DNA of 9,378 bases from Sphingomonadales bacterium UBA6174 (GTDB lineage: Bacteria; Pseudomonadota; Alphaproteobacteria; Sphingomonadales; Sphingomonadaceae): positions 131,714-141,091 of the forward strand of contig DITW01000069.1 of NCBI GenBank assembly GCA_002422945.1, read 5' to 3'. Positions 1 through 6,015 of this stretch are shown in pieces. The notes beneath the pieces are model-generated. The model was given only the letters and a program-made list of their open reading frames with translations. It did not search any database and was not told the origin of the DNA. The stretch's first letter is position 1; each line of letters opens with the position of its first letter. The position numbers were made by a program, and so were the translations under genes.

Positions 1-454
1 CCCAGCTGATCTTGTTGCCATATTTCCGCTTGATCGGCCACAACAGCCGCCGCGCCTTATCGAGGCTGACATTGTCCGGCCATGAATTCAACGGGGCGAA
101 GCGCTGGTTGCCGGTGCCGCCGCCGCCACGGCCATCGGCGGTGCGATACGACCCCGCCGCATGCCATGCCATGCGGACCATCAGCCCGCCATAATGGCCC
201 CAATCGGCGGGCCACCAAGGCTGGCTATCGGTCATCAGCGCGCGCAGATCCTGTTTGAGCGCCTCAACATCCAGTGATTTCAACGCCTCGCGATAGTTGA
301 AGTCCTTGCCCAATGGGTTGGTCTTGCTGTCATGCTGGTGGAGAATGTCGAGGTTCAGCGCATTCGGCCACCAGTCCATGACCGATTTGCCGGTGGCAGT
401 ATTCGCGCCGTGCATCACCGGGCATTTGCCCTGTGGCGAATTGGTGTCGCTCAT
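1..454 (-). CDS. katG: Catalase-peroxidase KatG, N-terminal part (cut by window edge)
   Basis: Bifunctional haem catalase-peroxidase that removes hydrogen peroxide in the cytoplasm. Only the first 151 codons are present, against roughly 730 residues for the family; the rest lies beyond position 1. The early motif CPVMHG (residues 11-16), the DWWPNALNL block (27-35) and the distal haem-pocket motif VRMAWHAAGSYR (93-104) are diagnostic. In the last, R94, W97 and H98 match the catalytic Arg-Trp-His; this Trp is the one that forms the Met-Tyr-Trp adduct in studied KatGs. The start at 454 is preferred because AAGGAG (467-462) sits about 7 nt upstream, whereas the ATG at 460 directly abuts that Shine-Dalgarno. 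It is transcribed divergently from glpD. Peroxide control, for example by OxyR, is usual for the family, but I could not identify a clean OxyR site. Confidence 0.96.
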   Translation of the reverse strand, partial: MSDTNSPQGKCPVMHGANTATGKSVMDWWPNALNLDILHQHDSKTNPLGKDFNYREALKSLDVEALKQDLRALMTDSQPWWPADWGHYGGLMVRMAWHAAGSYRTADGRGGGGTGNQRFAPLNSWPDNVSLDKARRLLWPIKRKYGNKISW

Positions 455-477
455 ATCCATTCTCCTTGTCCAAACAA

Positions 478-492
478 AACATATAATATGTT
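478..492. promoter_or_regulatory. Palindrome in katG upstream region, possible operator/promoter overlap
   Basis: AACATATAATATGTT is a perfect 7-bp inverted repeat around one central base, 24-38 bp upstream of the chosen katG start. It contains -10-like hexamers on both strands (TATAAT on plus, TATTAT/TATATG on minus), so it could be the katG -10 region, an operator overlapping it, or both. No regulator can be named from the sequence. Confidence 0.4.
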
Positions 493-505
493 ATGGTGAC
501 GATAG

Positions 506-537
506 TTCCGAATGATAGCTTCGATGATTTCGATGAT
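506..537. repeat. Short tandem repeats in katG-glpD spacer
   Basis: TTCGATGAT occurs twice in perfect tandem (520-528 and 529-537). A related copy, TTCCGAATGAT, lies at 506-516. GATAG is also repeated, at 501-505 and 514-518. The block lies between the divergent katG and glpD genes, so it could be a set of binding half-sites, or just low-complexity sequence. Confidence 0.5.
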
Positions 538-708
538 GAAATTAATTAAATGAGCAAGGCTGATCGGCATATTCGATTGTCGTGGCGGTTGATCCGGGCT
601 TTATCCTGACGGCTGGATGCCCTTGGCCATTTGCGTTGGTCGCGTCTCTTGGATAGCGATGAGGCAATAGATCGATCATGTGTATAATGAAACGGGAGGG
701 TCGGCCAC

Positions 709-2160
709 ATGGATCATGACATCTACGACCTCTTGATTATCGGCGGGGGGATCAATGGCACAGCGATTGCCCGGGCGGCGGCGGTGGCGGGCCTGAGGGT
801 GCTGCTGGTCGAACAGGACGACCTTGCCCATGCGACCTCCTCCGCTTCCACCAAGCTGATGCACGGGGGCCTGCGCTATCTTGAGCGTTATGAGTTCCGG
901 CTGGTGCATGAATCGCTGACCGAACGCGGGATCATGCTGCGTACCGCGCCGCATCTTGTGCAGCCGCTTGAATTCCGCATTCCCCATATTGCCCAGATGC
1001 GGCCTTGGCTGATGATGCGGATCGGCCTGTGGCTCTATGATCTGCTGGCATGGCGCGGCCATCTGCCGCGCGCGCGCAGCATCAAGCTTGATGATCCGGT
1101 GGTGCATGCCGGTCGCCGGGGGTTCAGCTATTGGGATGCGCGGGTCGATGACGCCCGATTGGTTGCGCTGAATGCGCGTGATGCCGCGAACGCCGGGGCG
1201 ACGATCTGGACCCGCACCTGCTTTGTCAGCGCCGAACGGGGCAAAGATGCATGGATGGTGACGCTCAAGTCATCGGATGGTGACAAGACCATCGCCGCGC
1301 GTCGGATCGTCAATGCCGCTGGTCCTTGGGTGGAGCAGGTGTTGCGGTCCGGCTTTGGCCAGCGCGGGCCAAGCCGGTTGCGACTGGTGCGGGGCAGCCA
1401 CATCCTCACGCCGCGTTGTTTTGACGGCGATCATGCGTGGTTGTTCCAGCAACCGGATGGGCGCATCGTGTTCGCCATTCCGTATTTAAATGCATTCACC
1501 CTGATCGGCACGACCGATGAGCCGGTGGACGATCCGAATGAGGCCAAGATCAGCGCGGCAGAGGTCGAATATCTGCTGGCCGCGATCAACCGGTATCGCC
1601 GCACGCCAATTGTCCCCACGCAGATCGTCTCCAGCTATGCGGGCATTCGCGCGTTGTTCGACGATGGCGCAGGGGCGGCCAGCGCTGTCAGCCGCGATTA
1701 TCATCTCGATCTCGATACTGCAGGGCCAGCCTTGTTGAGCGTGTTCGGCGGCAAGATTACCACCGCCCGCCACCTTGCTGAGGTTGCCTTGGCGCGGCTG
1801 GGTATTCGTGACAGACAGACGCGACACCGCCCGTTACCGGGTGGCGACATCGAGGATTTTGCGATCTTTCTTGAGGACGCCCGCCAGCGCTGGCCCTTCA
1901 TGGATGGCGACCAACTGCACCGCATGGCCCGGGCCTATGGCACCTGCCTTGCCGAGGTGATTGGCGAGGCGCGTGGCATTGACGATCTTGGACAGGATTT
2001 TGGCGCAGGGCTATGTGCGCGCGAAGTCGATTATTTGATCAAGAAGGAATGGGTGACCACTGCTGAGGATATTCTCTGGCGGCGCACCAAGCTCGGCCTG
2101 CATCTGGATGCGGCGCAGGTGGAGGCATTGCAGGCCTATATCGAGGCGCAACGCCCATAA
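709..2160 (+). CDS. glpD: FAD-dependent glycerol-3-phosphate dehydrogenase
   Basis: Aerobic GlpD oxidises sn-glycerol 3-phosphate to dihydroxyacetone phosphate and passes electrons through FAD to membrane quinone. It is a peripheral inner-membrane enzyme of glycerol and phospholipid catabolism. The 483 residues fit the family (about 500). Visible motifs are the FAD-binding IIGGGINGTAIA (10-21) with the acidic strand end E35, the family block ATSSASTKLMHGGLRYLE (42-59), RGSHI near 228-232, GGKITTARHLA near 347-357 and the C-terminal AEDILWRRTKLGL. In the second family signature (GGK..TYR..A in many members) the usual Tyr is Ala here. The start has a GGGAGGG Shine-Dalgarno at 694-700. No glpK, glpF or glpR lies beside it within the window, so it appears to be a single transcription unit. 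Confidence 0.96.
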   Translation: MDHDIYDLLIIGGGINGTAIARAAAVAGLRVLLVEQDDLAHATSSASTKLMHGGLRYLERYEFRLVHESLTERGIMLRTAPHLVQPLEFRIPHIAQMRPWLMMRIGLWLYDLLAWRGHLPRARSIKLDDPVVHAGRRGFSYWDARVDDARLVALNARDAANAGATIWTRTCFVSAERGKDAWMVTLKSSDGDKTIAARRIVNAAGPWVEQVLRSGFGQRGPSRLRLVRGSHILTPRCFDGDHAWLFQQPDGRIVFAIPYLNAFTLIGTTDEPVDDPNEAKISAAEVEYLLAAINRYRRTPIVPTQIVSSYAGIRALFDDGAGAASAVSRDYHLDLDTAGPALLSVFGGKITTARHLAEVALARLGIRDRQTRHRPLPGGDIEDFAIFLEDARQRWPFMDGDQLHRMARAYGTCLAEVIGEARGIDDLGQDFGAGLCAREVDYLIKKEWVTTAEDILWRRTKLGLHLDAAQVEALQAYIEAQRP

Positions 2161-2167
2161 TTCTGCA

Positions 2168-2359
2168 AGGAGGGCGTAAATCGGGCGCCTCATGATGACG
2201 GCGCTGGTAGCCCTTGCCCTACAGATATCGTCATTCCCGCGCAGGCGGGAATCCAGAATCCTCGTCGGATCGAAGGTCGCGCATTCGCGTAGTTCCGTCC
2301 TGTCTGGATTCCCGCCTGCGCGGGAATGACGAGGGAGGGAGAGGAGGAGGGCGTAAATC
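2168..2359. repeat. 15-bp direct repeat bracketing the REP-like element
   Basis: AGGAGGGCGTAAATC occurs at 2168-2182 and again at 2345-2359, exactly 177 bp apart. The two copies bracket the inverted-repeat pair at 2228-2332, but not flush with it: 45 bp remain on the left and 12 bp on the right. A partial third copy (CCGTAAATT) starts at 2401. It could be a footprint of insertion or of slippage/recombination. Confidence 0.7.
2228..2332. repeat. REP/BIME-like pair: perfect 30-bp inverted repeats
   Basis: The arms 2228-2257 and 2303-2332 are exact reverse complements over 30 bp, separated by 45 bp. Each arm also holds its own hairpin, TTCCCGC-GCAG-GCGGGAA (left 2234-2251, right 2309-2326 in inverse sense). 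The core resembles the dispersed CATTCCCGC...GCGGGAATCC palindromes common in proteobacterial intergenic regions. It lies downstream of glpD and could stabilise the mRNA 3' end or help terminate it. No RAYT transposase is present in the window. Confidence 0.85.
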
Positions 2360-2426
2360 TGAACAAATGCGGCTGTTGCGTCGGAAAGGCTGTTCATCTG
2401 CCGTAAATTATGTTCATCTATGTTCA
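2360..2426 (+). promoter_or_regulatory. Cluster of TGTTCA motifs upstream of the 102-aa gene
   Basis: TGTTCA occurs at 2391-2396, 2411-2416 and 2421-2426, and its reverse complement TGAACA at 2360-2365. The first two belong to a longer identical 9-mer, TGTTCATCT. Start-to-start spacings are 31, 20 and 10 bp, close to three, two and one helical turns, as expected of co-operative protein sites on one DNA face. The last pair has GTTC-N6-GTTC geometry, one base short of the alphaproteobacterial LexA box. The bound factor is unknown. Confidence 0.4.
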
Positions 2427-2447
2427 AAGATAAAGGGGAGGGAGACA

Positions 2448-2756
2448 ATGAATAACCAAAATATTCAGCCCAGCAGCGTCGAACCATTTCCAGTCCAGGC
2501 GCGATCATCCTTTGTCACTGATGAACTCACCAAATTAACCAACGCCTTGCGGGAAGTTTGCCCGATTGATGCGGTGATCAGCTTCCATTTCGATGGCAAG
2601 CTCCACCTGCATATCGATGTGCGGCGTTTGGAAAGCGTGATGGGAATCGAGGCCGTTTTGCCGACTTTGGGGGCTGGTTCTTTCCACGATATCCAGCGCG
2701 GTCCGACCCCGCATCAGCCCTTTTTCCACCGCGTCAGCGCGATTGTCGACCGGTAA
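2448..2756 (+). CDS. Hypothetical protein, 102 aa
   Basis: I do not recognise this protein. The start at 2448 is chosen because a strong Shine-Dalgarno (AAGGGGAGGGAG, 2433-2444) sits just upstream; the open frame runs further 5' only because it passes through the REP-like repeat. The product begins with a polar, probably flexible segment (MNNQNIQPSS, then to about residue 25). A likely helix follows (TDELTKLTNALREV), then a hydrophobic, probably strand-forming block with alternating His (VISFHFDGKLHLHIDV, residues 43-58), and a Gly/His/Pro-rich tail. No signal peptide, membrane segment or cysteine pair is seen. It stands alone between glpD and the convergent VOC gene. Being a soluble small protein is an inference; its real-gene status rests on the ribosome site, length and downstream hairpin. 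Confidence 0.72.
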   Translation: MNNQNIQPSSVEPFPVQARSSFVTDELTKLTNALREVCPIDAVISFHFDGKLHLHIDVRRLESVMGIEAVLPTLGAGSFHDIQRGPTPHQPFFHRVSAIVDR

Positions 2757-2758
2757 CG

Positions 2759-2782
2759 CATGGCGGGCCTAAACCCGCCATG
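2759..2782. terminator. Hairpin between convergent genes, probable bidirectional terminator
   Basis: CATGGCGGG (2759-2767) and CCCGCCATG (2774-2782) form a perfect 9-bp stem with a 6-nt loop. It lies 2 bp after the 102-aa gene's stop and 10 bp before the VOC gene's stop on the other strand. There is no clean T-run on either side, so it may be a weak terminator or act by mRNA 3'-end stabilisation. Confidence 0.6.
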
Positions 2783-2792
2783 TCTCTAGGTC

Positions 2793-3356
2793 TTATTTGA
2801 GCGGCAATAATGCTGCGCGTTGATAATAAGCGATGTCCTCAATCTCGATGATGGGCGAGGACACGCCATCCCATTGATCATGGGTTCGCTGCCAGATCGC
2901 GAACAGGCCAAGGATATGCGCCGGATCACCGTGGATTTCGGTGAATGCGCCATTGAGCGAACGCGTGTCGAAATAGGCCGCATTGACCTCATCGGCATAA
3001 AGTTCGGTCGCCAGCTCATAGCCCAGATCGAGCCAGCGCTGACGCTCTGCCGCGAAGTCGGAGACGAGATAGGCGATGTGGTGGAAACCTTCTTCGCCGG
3101 GCTTGAACATATCGCGATAGATCGACGGCTTGTCGTCATGCTGTTCGATGAACTGGATCATCCGGTCGCCAAGATAGCCGAATGCATAGGATACATCCGC
3201 CTCTTGCTTGGTGCCGCGATAGGTGAATTCCTCGCAATGATGGTGGCGGACCATGAAGAACGGCCCGGCCCCATAGGCCTTGGCCCATTTGCGCGCGGCT
3301 TCGTCGATGCTGGTGACGAAATAGGCTTCCTGAAACATCGCGTATTTTTGGGTCAT
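2793..3356 (-). CDS. VOC-family (glyoxalase/dioxygenase-fold) protein
   Basis: A 187-residue member of the vicinal oxygen chelate superfamily, closest in look to the Glyoxalase_4/methylmalonyl-CoA-epimerase-like group. These are divalent-metal enzymes with paired beta-alpha-beta-beta-beta modules. The first module opens with FQEAYFVTSIDEAARKWA (8-25) and ends at QFIEQ (68-72, E71 a candidate ligand). The second opens with GFHHIAYLVSDF (90-101, H93 a candidate ligand) and ends near FTEIHGD (its Glu a candidate ligand). An unusual HHH run sits at 38-40. AAGGA lies about 7 nt upstream of the start at 3356. It is the last gene of the SDR-TetR-VOC cluster, 41 bp after the regulator. The substrate is not deducible; the context suggests catabolism of an aromatic, terpenoid or steroid-like compound (inference). 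Confidence 0.88.
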   Translation of the reverse strand: MTQKYAMFQEAYFVTSIDEAARKWAKAYGAGPFFMVRHHHCEEFTYRGTKQEADVSYAFGYLGDRMIQFIEQHDDKPSIYRDMFKPGEEGFHHIAYLVSDFAAERQRWLDLGYELATELYADEVNAAYFDTRSLNGAFTEIHGDPAHILGLFAIWQRTHDQWDGVSSPIIEIEDIAYYQRAALLPLK

Positions 3357-3378
3357 TGGTCATCCTTCCTTATATATT

Positions 3379-3388
3379 GTCGGTCGGT
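3379..3388 (-). promoter_or_regulatory. GGTCGGT motif upstream of the VOC gene, candidate operator
   Basis: TGTCGGTCGGT spans about 3378-3388, in the 41-bp gap between the tetR stop and the VOC start. A close match, TGTGGTCGGT, overlaps the tetR start at 3991-4000. The matching placement upstream of two genes of one cluster suggests a regulator site. The 7-mer also occurs elsewhere in the window, for example at 7800-7806, so the evidence is weak. Confidence 0.3.
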
Positions 3389-3397
3389 TTTATTTTT

Positions 3398-3991
3398 TCA
3401 TCGCTGCGGATGCTGGCGCATCAGTCCGATCTGCCAGATCAGCGCCTCGCGCTGCGCGGCGGGGGGCCATGCGGCGGGCTTCATAATGACCATGCTGACC
3501 AGACCGTTGAGGAAGATCTGGATGCGTTCGGCATGGAAGGGGATATCGATATCAGCGGGTAATTCCCCCCGGTCGATGGCGTAACGCAGGATATGCGCCA
3601 GCATCTTTTGCGTTTCCTCGATCCCGGCAAGGCGTTCGGCGGCGAGGTCGGGATCATGGGTTACCGTCCCCCAGAAACCGAACCACGCCTGCCAATCGCG
3701 CAGATTGGCGGGGCTATTGGGTAGCAATAGCTCCAGACAATCGAGCAGGCTTCCGCCATCATCCATCTTGGCCTGCACCCGTTTTGGGGACAAGCTCAAA
3801 ACGGAAGCGAAGGCGGCAATCAACAGATGCTGTTTGTCGCGGAAATAATGGGAGAGGATCGTCGAGCTATAGCCCACCCGACGCGCCACCGCGCGGACGG
3901 TCACCGATTCCATCCCGGTCTCGGCAATCATTTCCTTAACGACATTCGCGATCAACGCGCGTCGTTCATCATGATCGACAATCAATGGCAT
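3398..3991 (-). CDS. TetR/AcrR-family transcriptional regulator
   Basis: A 197-residue one-component repressor-type regulator. The N-terminal helix-turn-helix is clear: ERRALIANVVKEMIAETG (9-26), then VTVRAVARRVGYSSTILSHYF (30-50) and the typical DKQHLL turn. The C-terminal ligand domain (about 75-197) is hydrophobic with WQAWFGFWG, resembling the BetI-like TetR_C_6 type. The start at 3991 matches the usual TetR lead-in length; the nearest Shine-Dalgarno (GGGAGG, about 13 nt upstream) is rather far. It lies between the SDR and VOC genes on the same strand with gaps of 45 and 41 bp, so control of this cluster is the likely role. The ligand is unknown. Confidence 0.93.
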   Translation of the reverse strand: MPLIVDHDERRALIANVVKEMIAETGMESVTVRAVARRVGYSSTILSHYFRDKQHLLIAAFASVLSLSPKRVQAKMDDGGSLLDCLELLLPNSPANLRDWQAWFGFWGTVTHDPDLAAERLAGIEETQKMLAHILRYAIDRGELPADIDIPFHAERIQIFLNGLVSMVIMKPAAWPPAAQREALIWQIGLMRQHPQR

Positions 3992-4000
3992 GTGGTCGGT
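3991..4000 (-). promoter_or_regulatory. TGTGGTCGGT motif overlapping the tetR start, candidate autoregulatory site
   Basis: TGTGGTCGGT touches the first base of the tetR start codon and matches TGTCGGTCGGT upstream of the VOC gene, apart from one inserted base. A repressor bound here would block its own expression. It is a non-palindromic half-site, whereas most TetR operators are palindromic. Confidence 0.28.
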
Positions 4001-4036
4001 CTATCCTCCCCCCAAAGCGGGTGCTTTAGCTTCGGA

Positions 4037-4828
4037 TCAAGGCAGGATGTGCATCCCGCCTTCCAGCATGAACGTCTGCCCGGTCATATATCCGGCACCT
4101 TCGCCTGCGATGAACACCGCGAGCGGCCCTGCATCCCGTTCCGGATCGCCAAGGCGGCGCACCGGGATTTTTTCCTTCAGCGCTTCGACGAAATCGGGTC
4201 GCGCACTCTTCCATGCGTCGAACGCGCGGGTTTCAAGCGCCGGGTTGATGATGTTGACGGTGATCCCGTGCTGACCCCATTCGCGGGCCGCCGTGCGCGA
4301 CAAGGCGCGGATCGCTTCCTTGGTTGTATTGTAACAGGTGTTGCCCTCGAAACCGATCTGGCCGGAGGAGGAGGCGAAGTTGATGATGCGGCCATAGCCT
4401 GCCTGCTTCATATACGGGAAGGCGGCCTTCATGAACCAAAGGGAAGCGGTCGCGCCGGTGCGGAACGTATATTCCCATTCATCCTCATTGGTGTCTTCAC
4501 AGGCGACGAACACGGTCGAGGGCTGTGGCGCGGCCTCGGTGCCAAAGCCTTGGGCATTGTTCACGACAATGTGGAGGTCGCCAAAATGATCGACGGTCTG
4601 TTGCACCGCTGCGAACACCTGATCGCGCTGGCCGACGTCGCAGGCGATGCCGATCGCCTCGCCACCGGCATCGCGAATTTCCTGCGCCACCGCCTCAACG
4701 GTCGAAGGCGTACGCGAGATGACCGCGACCTTCGCGCCCGCCTTGCCATAAGCAAGGGCAATGGCCCGGCCAATGCCGCGTCCTGCGCCCGTGACAAGGG
4801 CAATTTTGCCCGTAAGCGATTGTTCCAT
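4037..4828 (-). CDS. SDR-family NAD(P)-dependent oxidoreductase
   Basis: A 263-residue classical short-chain dehydrogenase/reductase with a Rossmann fold, probably cytoplasmic. Cofactor motif TGAGRGIG (13-20), D64-V65 at the adenine-binding position, NNAQ (90-93, normally NNAG), catalytic S153 and Y166-x3-K170, and the C-terminal GYMTGQ...EGG loop are all visible. By my alignment the structural Asn of the N-S-Y-K tetrad falls on G125 in a TGATASLWFM segment, which hints at a divergent subfamily. The start at 4828 is chosen over the ATG at 4867 because GGAGAGG lies 6 nt upstream and the family normally begins near MxxxLxGKIALVTG. R39 after the second strand suggests NADP(H), a weak inference. 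It heads the cluster with tetR and the VOC gene. The substrate is unknown. Confidence 0.93.
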   Translation of the reverse strand: MEQSLTGKIALVTGAGRGIGRAIALAYGKAGAKVAVISRTPSTVEAVAQEIRDAGGEAIGIACDVGQRDQVFAAVQQTVDHFGDLHIVVNNAQGFGTEAAPQPSTVFVACEDTNEDEWEYTFRTGATASLWFMKAAFPYMKQAGYGRIINFASSSGQIGFEGNTCYNTTKEAIRALSRTAAREWGQHGITVNIINPALETRAFDAWKSARPDFVEALKEKIPVRRLGDPERDAGPLAVFIAGEGAGYMTGQTFMLEGGMHILP

Positions 4829-4939
4829 GATGCGCCTCTCCTTCATCCGATTATTTTTATTGTGCAAGCGTTGTATAAAGATGATCGGGCGGCTTCAAGC
4901 GATTTCGGTTGCTGGTCAAGGACTGTATGGAAGACCAAG

Positions 4940-4973
4940 AAAAAGGGGCCGCTAAACTGATGTCGCGGCCCCT
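4940..4973 (-). terminator. Intrinsic terminator of the Tim44-domain gene
   Basis: On the minus strand, AGGGGCCGC (4973-4965) pairs perfectly with GCGGCCCCT (4952-4944), a 9-bp GC-rich stem with a 12-nt loop. A T-run complementary to AAAAA at 4940-4944 follows directly. It begins 8 bp after the stop of the Tim44-domain gene and insulates the downstream SDR cluster from read-through. Confidence 0.88.
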
Positions 4974-4980
4974 ATATTGT

Positions 4981-5937
4981 TTAGCTCGTCTGCACGGCGG
5001 ACAATCGCCAATTGCCATGGTCCTCGCGGGTGAAGGTCCAGATTTCGGTCGTTTCGGTCGGCTGCAAAGGATCGCCCTTCATCACCTGGTTGGTGTCGCG
5101 ATGGCGCATCACATCGATGCTTTCATAGCGCATGGCGATGGTCGCATAATCCGTGCCGCCTTCGCGCCATGCTTCCGATACATCGGCCTGTAGCAAGCGC
5201 GTGGCGCTGACGTCGTTGCGCAGGCCATTGGTGGCATTGGTGCTGAGTTCTTCGGCCAGATAGGACATGACTTCCGGCGTGGTGAGGGTGCGCAAACGGC
5301 CATAATCTTCTTTCCCGAACGCATCCTGCACATCGGTTAACAGGCGTTCAAATGCGGCCTGATCATGCGAAGTGATCGGAATATCCTGTGTGGCAACTGC
5401 TGCGCCGCCGCCAAATTGCTGCGACATGGCCTGCGCCTGGGGCTGTTCGCCGCGCGGCGAGAACATCGACACATTATTGGCATAAGCGGGTGTCGCCTGG
5501 GGCTTGCGCCGGAACAACCGGAGCGCCAGCATGGCAAGGCCGCCGATCAGCGCAATCTGCAACAATGTCATCAAAAATCCGCTGCCCAGCATCGAGCCAA
5601 AGCCATTGCCGAGCAATGCGCCGATCAACCCGCCTGCCAACAGGCCGCCGAGCAGGCCGCCGCCAATGCCGCCAAATCGGCTGGGCGATTTAGTCGCTTG
5701 GCCTGCTTGTGTGGCTTGGCCCGTGGCCGGTGTCGCCTGTTGCTTGGGCGACATCGAGCGCTGGACCGGCGGCACATATTGGGGGGCGGTCGGGGTTTGC
5801 TGGGGGGCGGAATAGGTGCGCGCCCCGCGACTGCCAAAGCTGCCGCCGCGTCGCGCATCCGCCGTAGGCGCAACCATCATCGCGACGGCAAGTCCCATCG
5901 CAAGCGTGCCTATAGAGCGAAATTTCACGTCAATCAT
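4981..5937 (-). CDS. Tim44-domain membrane protein
   Basis: A 318-residue protein of the bacterial TIM44-like family, whose mitochondrial relative tethers the import motor to the inner membrane; the bacterial role is not well established. In order: a signal-peptide-like N-terminus (1-28, AxA-type ADA at 26-28), a Pro/Gln/Ala/Thr-rich linker (about 40-85), a Gly/Leu-rich stretch (89-118), a membrane segment (about 119-142) followed by RRK, and a C-terminal domain (about 190-318) with FERLLTDVQDAFGKEDYGRLRTLTTPEV and the EIWTF...NWRLSAVQTS end typical of Tim44/mL45 folds. The basic residues after the membrane segment suggest that this domain faces the cytoplasm (inference). The start at 5937 is preferred over 5958 because AAGGAC sits at 5951-5946; the upstream ATG lies in a small GC hairpin. 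It follows the terC gene by 78 bp. Confidence 0.88.
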   Translation of the reverse strand: MIDVKFRSIGTLAMGLAVAMMVAPTADARRGGSFGSRGARTYSAPQQTPTAPQYVPPVQRSMSPKQQATPATGQATQAGQATKSPSRFGGIGGGLLGGLLAGGLIGALLGNGFGSMLGSGFLMTLLQIALIGGLAMLALRLFRRKPQATPAYANNVSMFSPRGEQPQAQAMSQQFGGGAAVATQDIPITSHDQAAFERLLTDVQDAFGKEDYGRLRTLTTPEVMSYLAEELSTNATNGLRNDVSATRLLQADVSEAWREGGTDYATIAMRYESIDVMRHRDTNQVMKGDPLQPTETTEIWTFTREDHGNWRLSAVQTS

Positions 5938-6015
5938 TTCGTTGTCCTTTCCCCGCATCGGCGGGAAATTGGTAAATATGGATTGGATTTTTTTGATGAG
6001 GGTCGGGCTGTTCGA

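Noticed and set aside
550..609. 19-codon ORF (MSKADRHIRLSWRLIRALS) in the katG-glpD spacer, with the frame continuing past the stop
   Set aside because: No ribosome site and no recognisable family. Considered as a leader peptide or pseudogene remnant but not supportable.
683..688. TATAAT as the glpD -10 box
   Set aside because: It lies only 20 bp before the ATG, so transcription would start inside the Shine-Dalgarno, and no -35 is found at normal spacing.
2412..2425. Second LexA box (GTTC-ATCTAT-GTTC)
   Set aside because: The spacer is 6 bases, not the 7 required by the alphaproteobacterial consensus. Kept as part of an unexplained TGTTCA array instead.
2820..3584. 254-codon plus-strand open frame
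   Set aside because: Antisense to the VOC gene and the end of tetR. No family resemblance and no ribosome site.
4872..4898. SDR promoter (TTGAAG ... TATACA on the minus strand)
   Set aside because: The 15-bp spacer is shorter than usual and neither hexamer is strong. Plausible but not supportable.
3827..4960. 377-codon plus-strand open frame
   Set aside because: It runs antisense through tetR and the SDR gene, both of which have clear families, motifs and ribosome sites. Its translation is Arg/Asp/Gly-rich and resembles no family.
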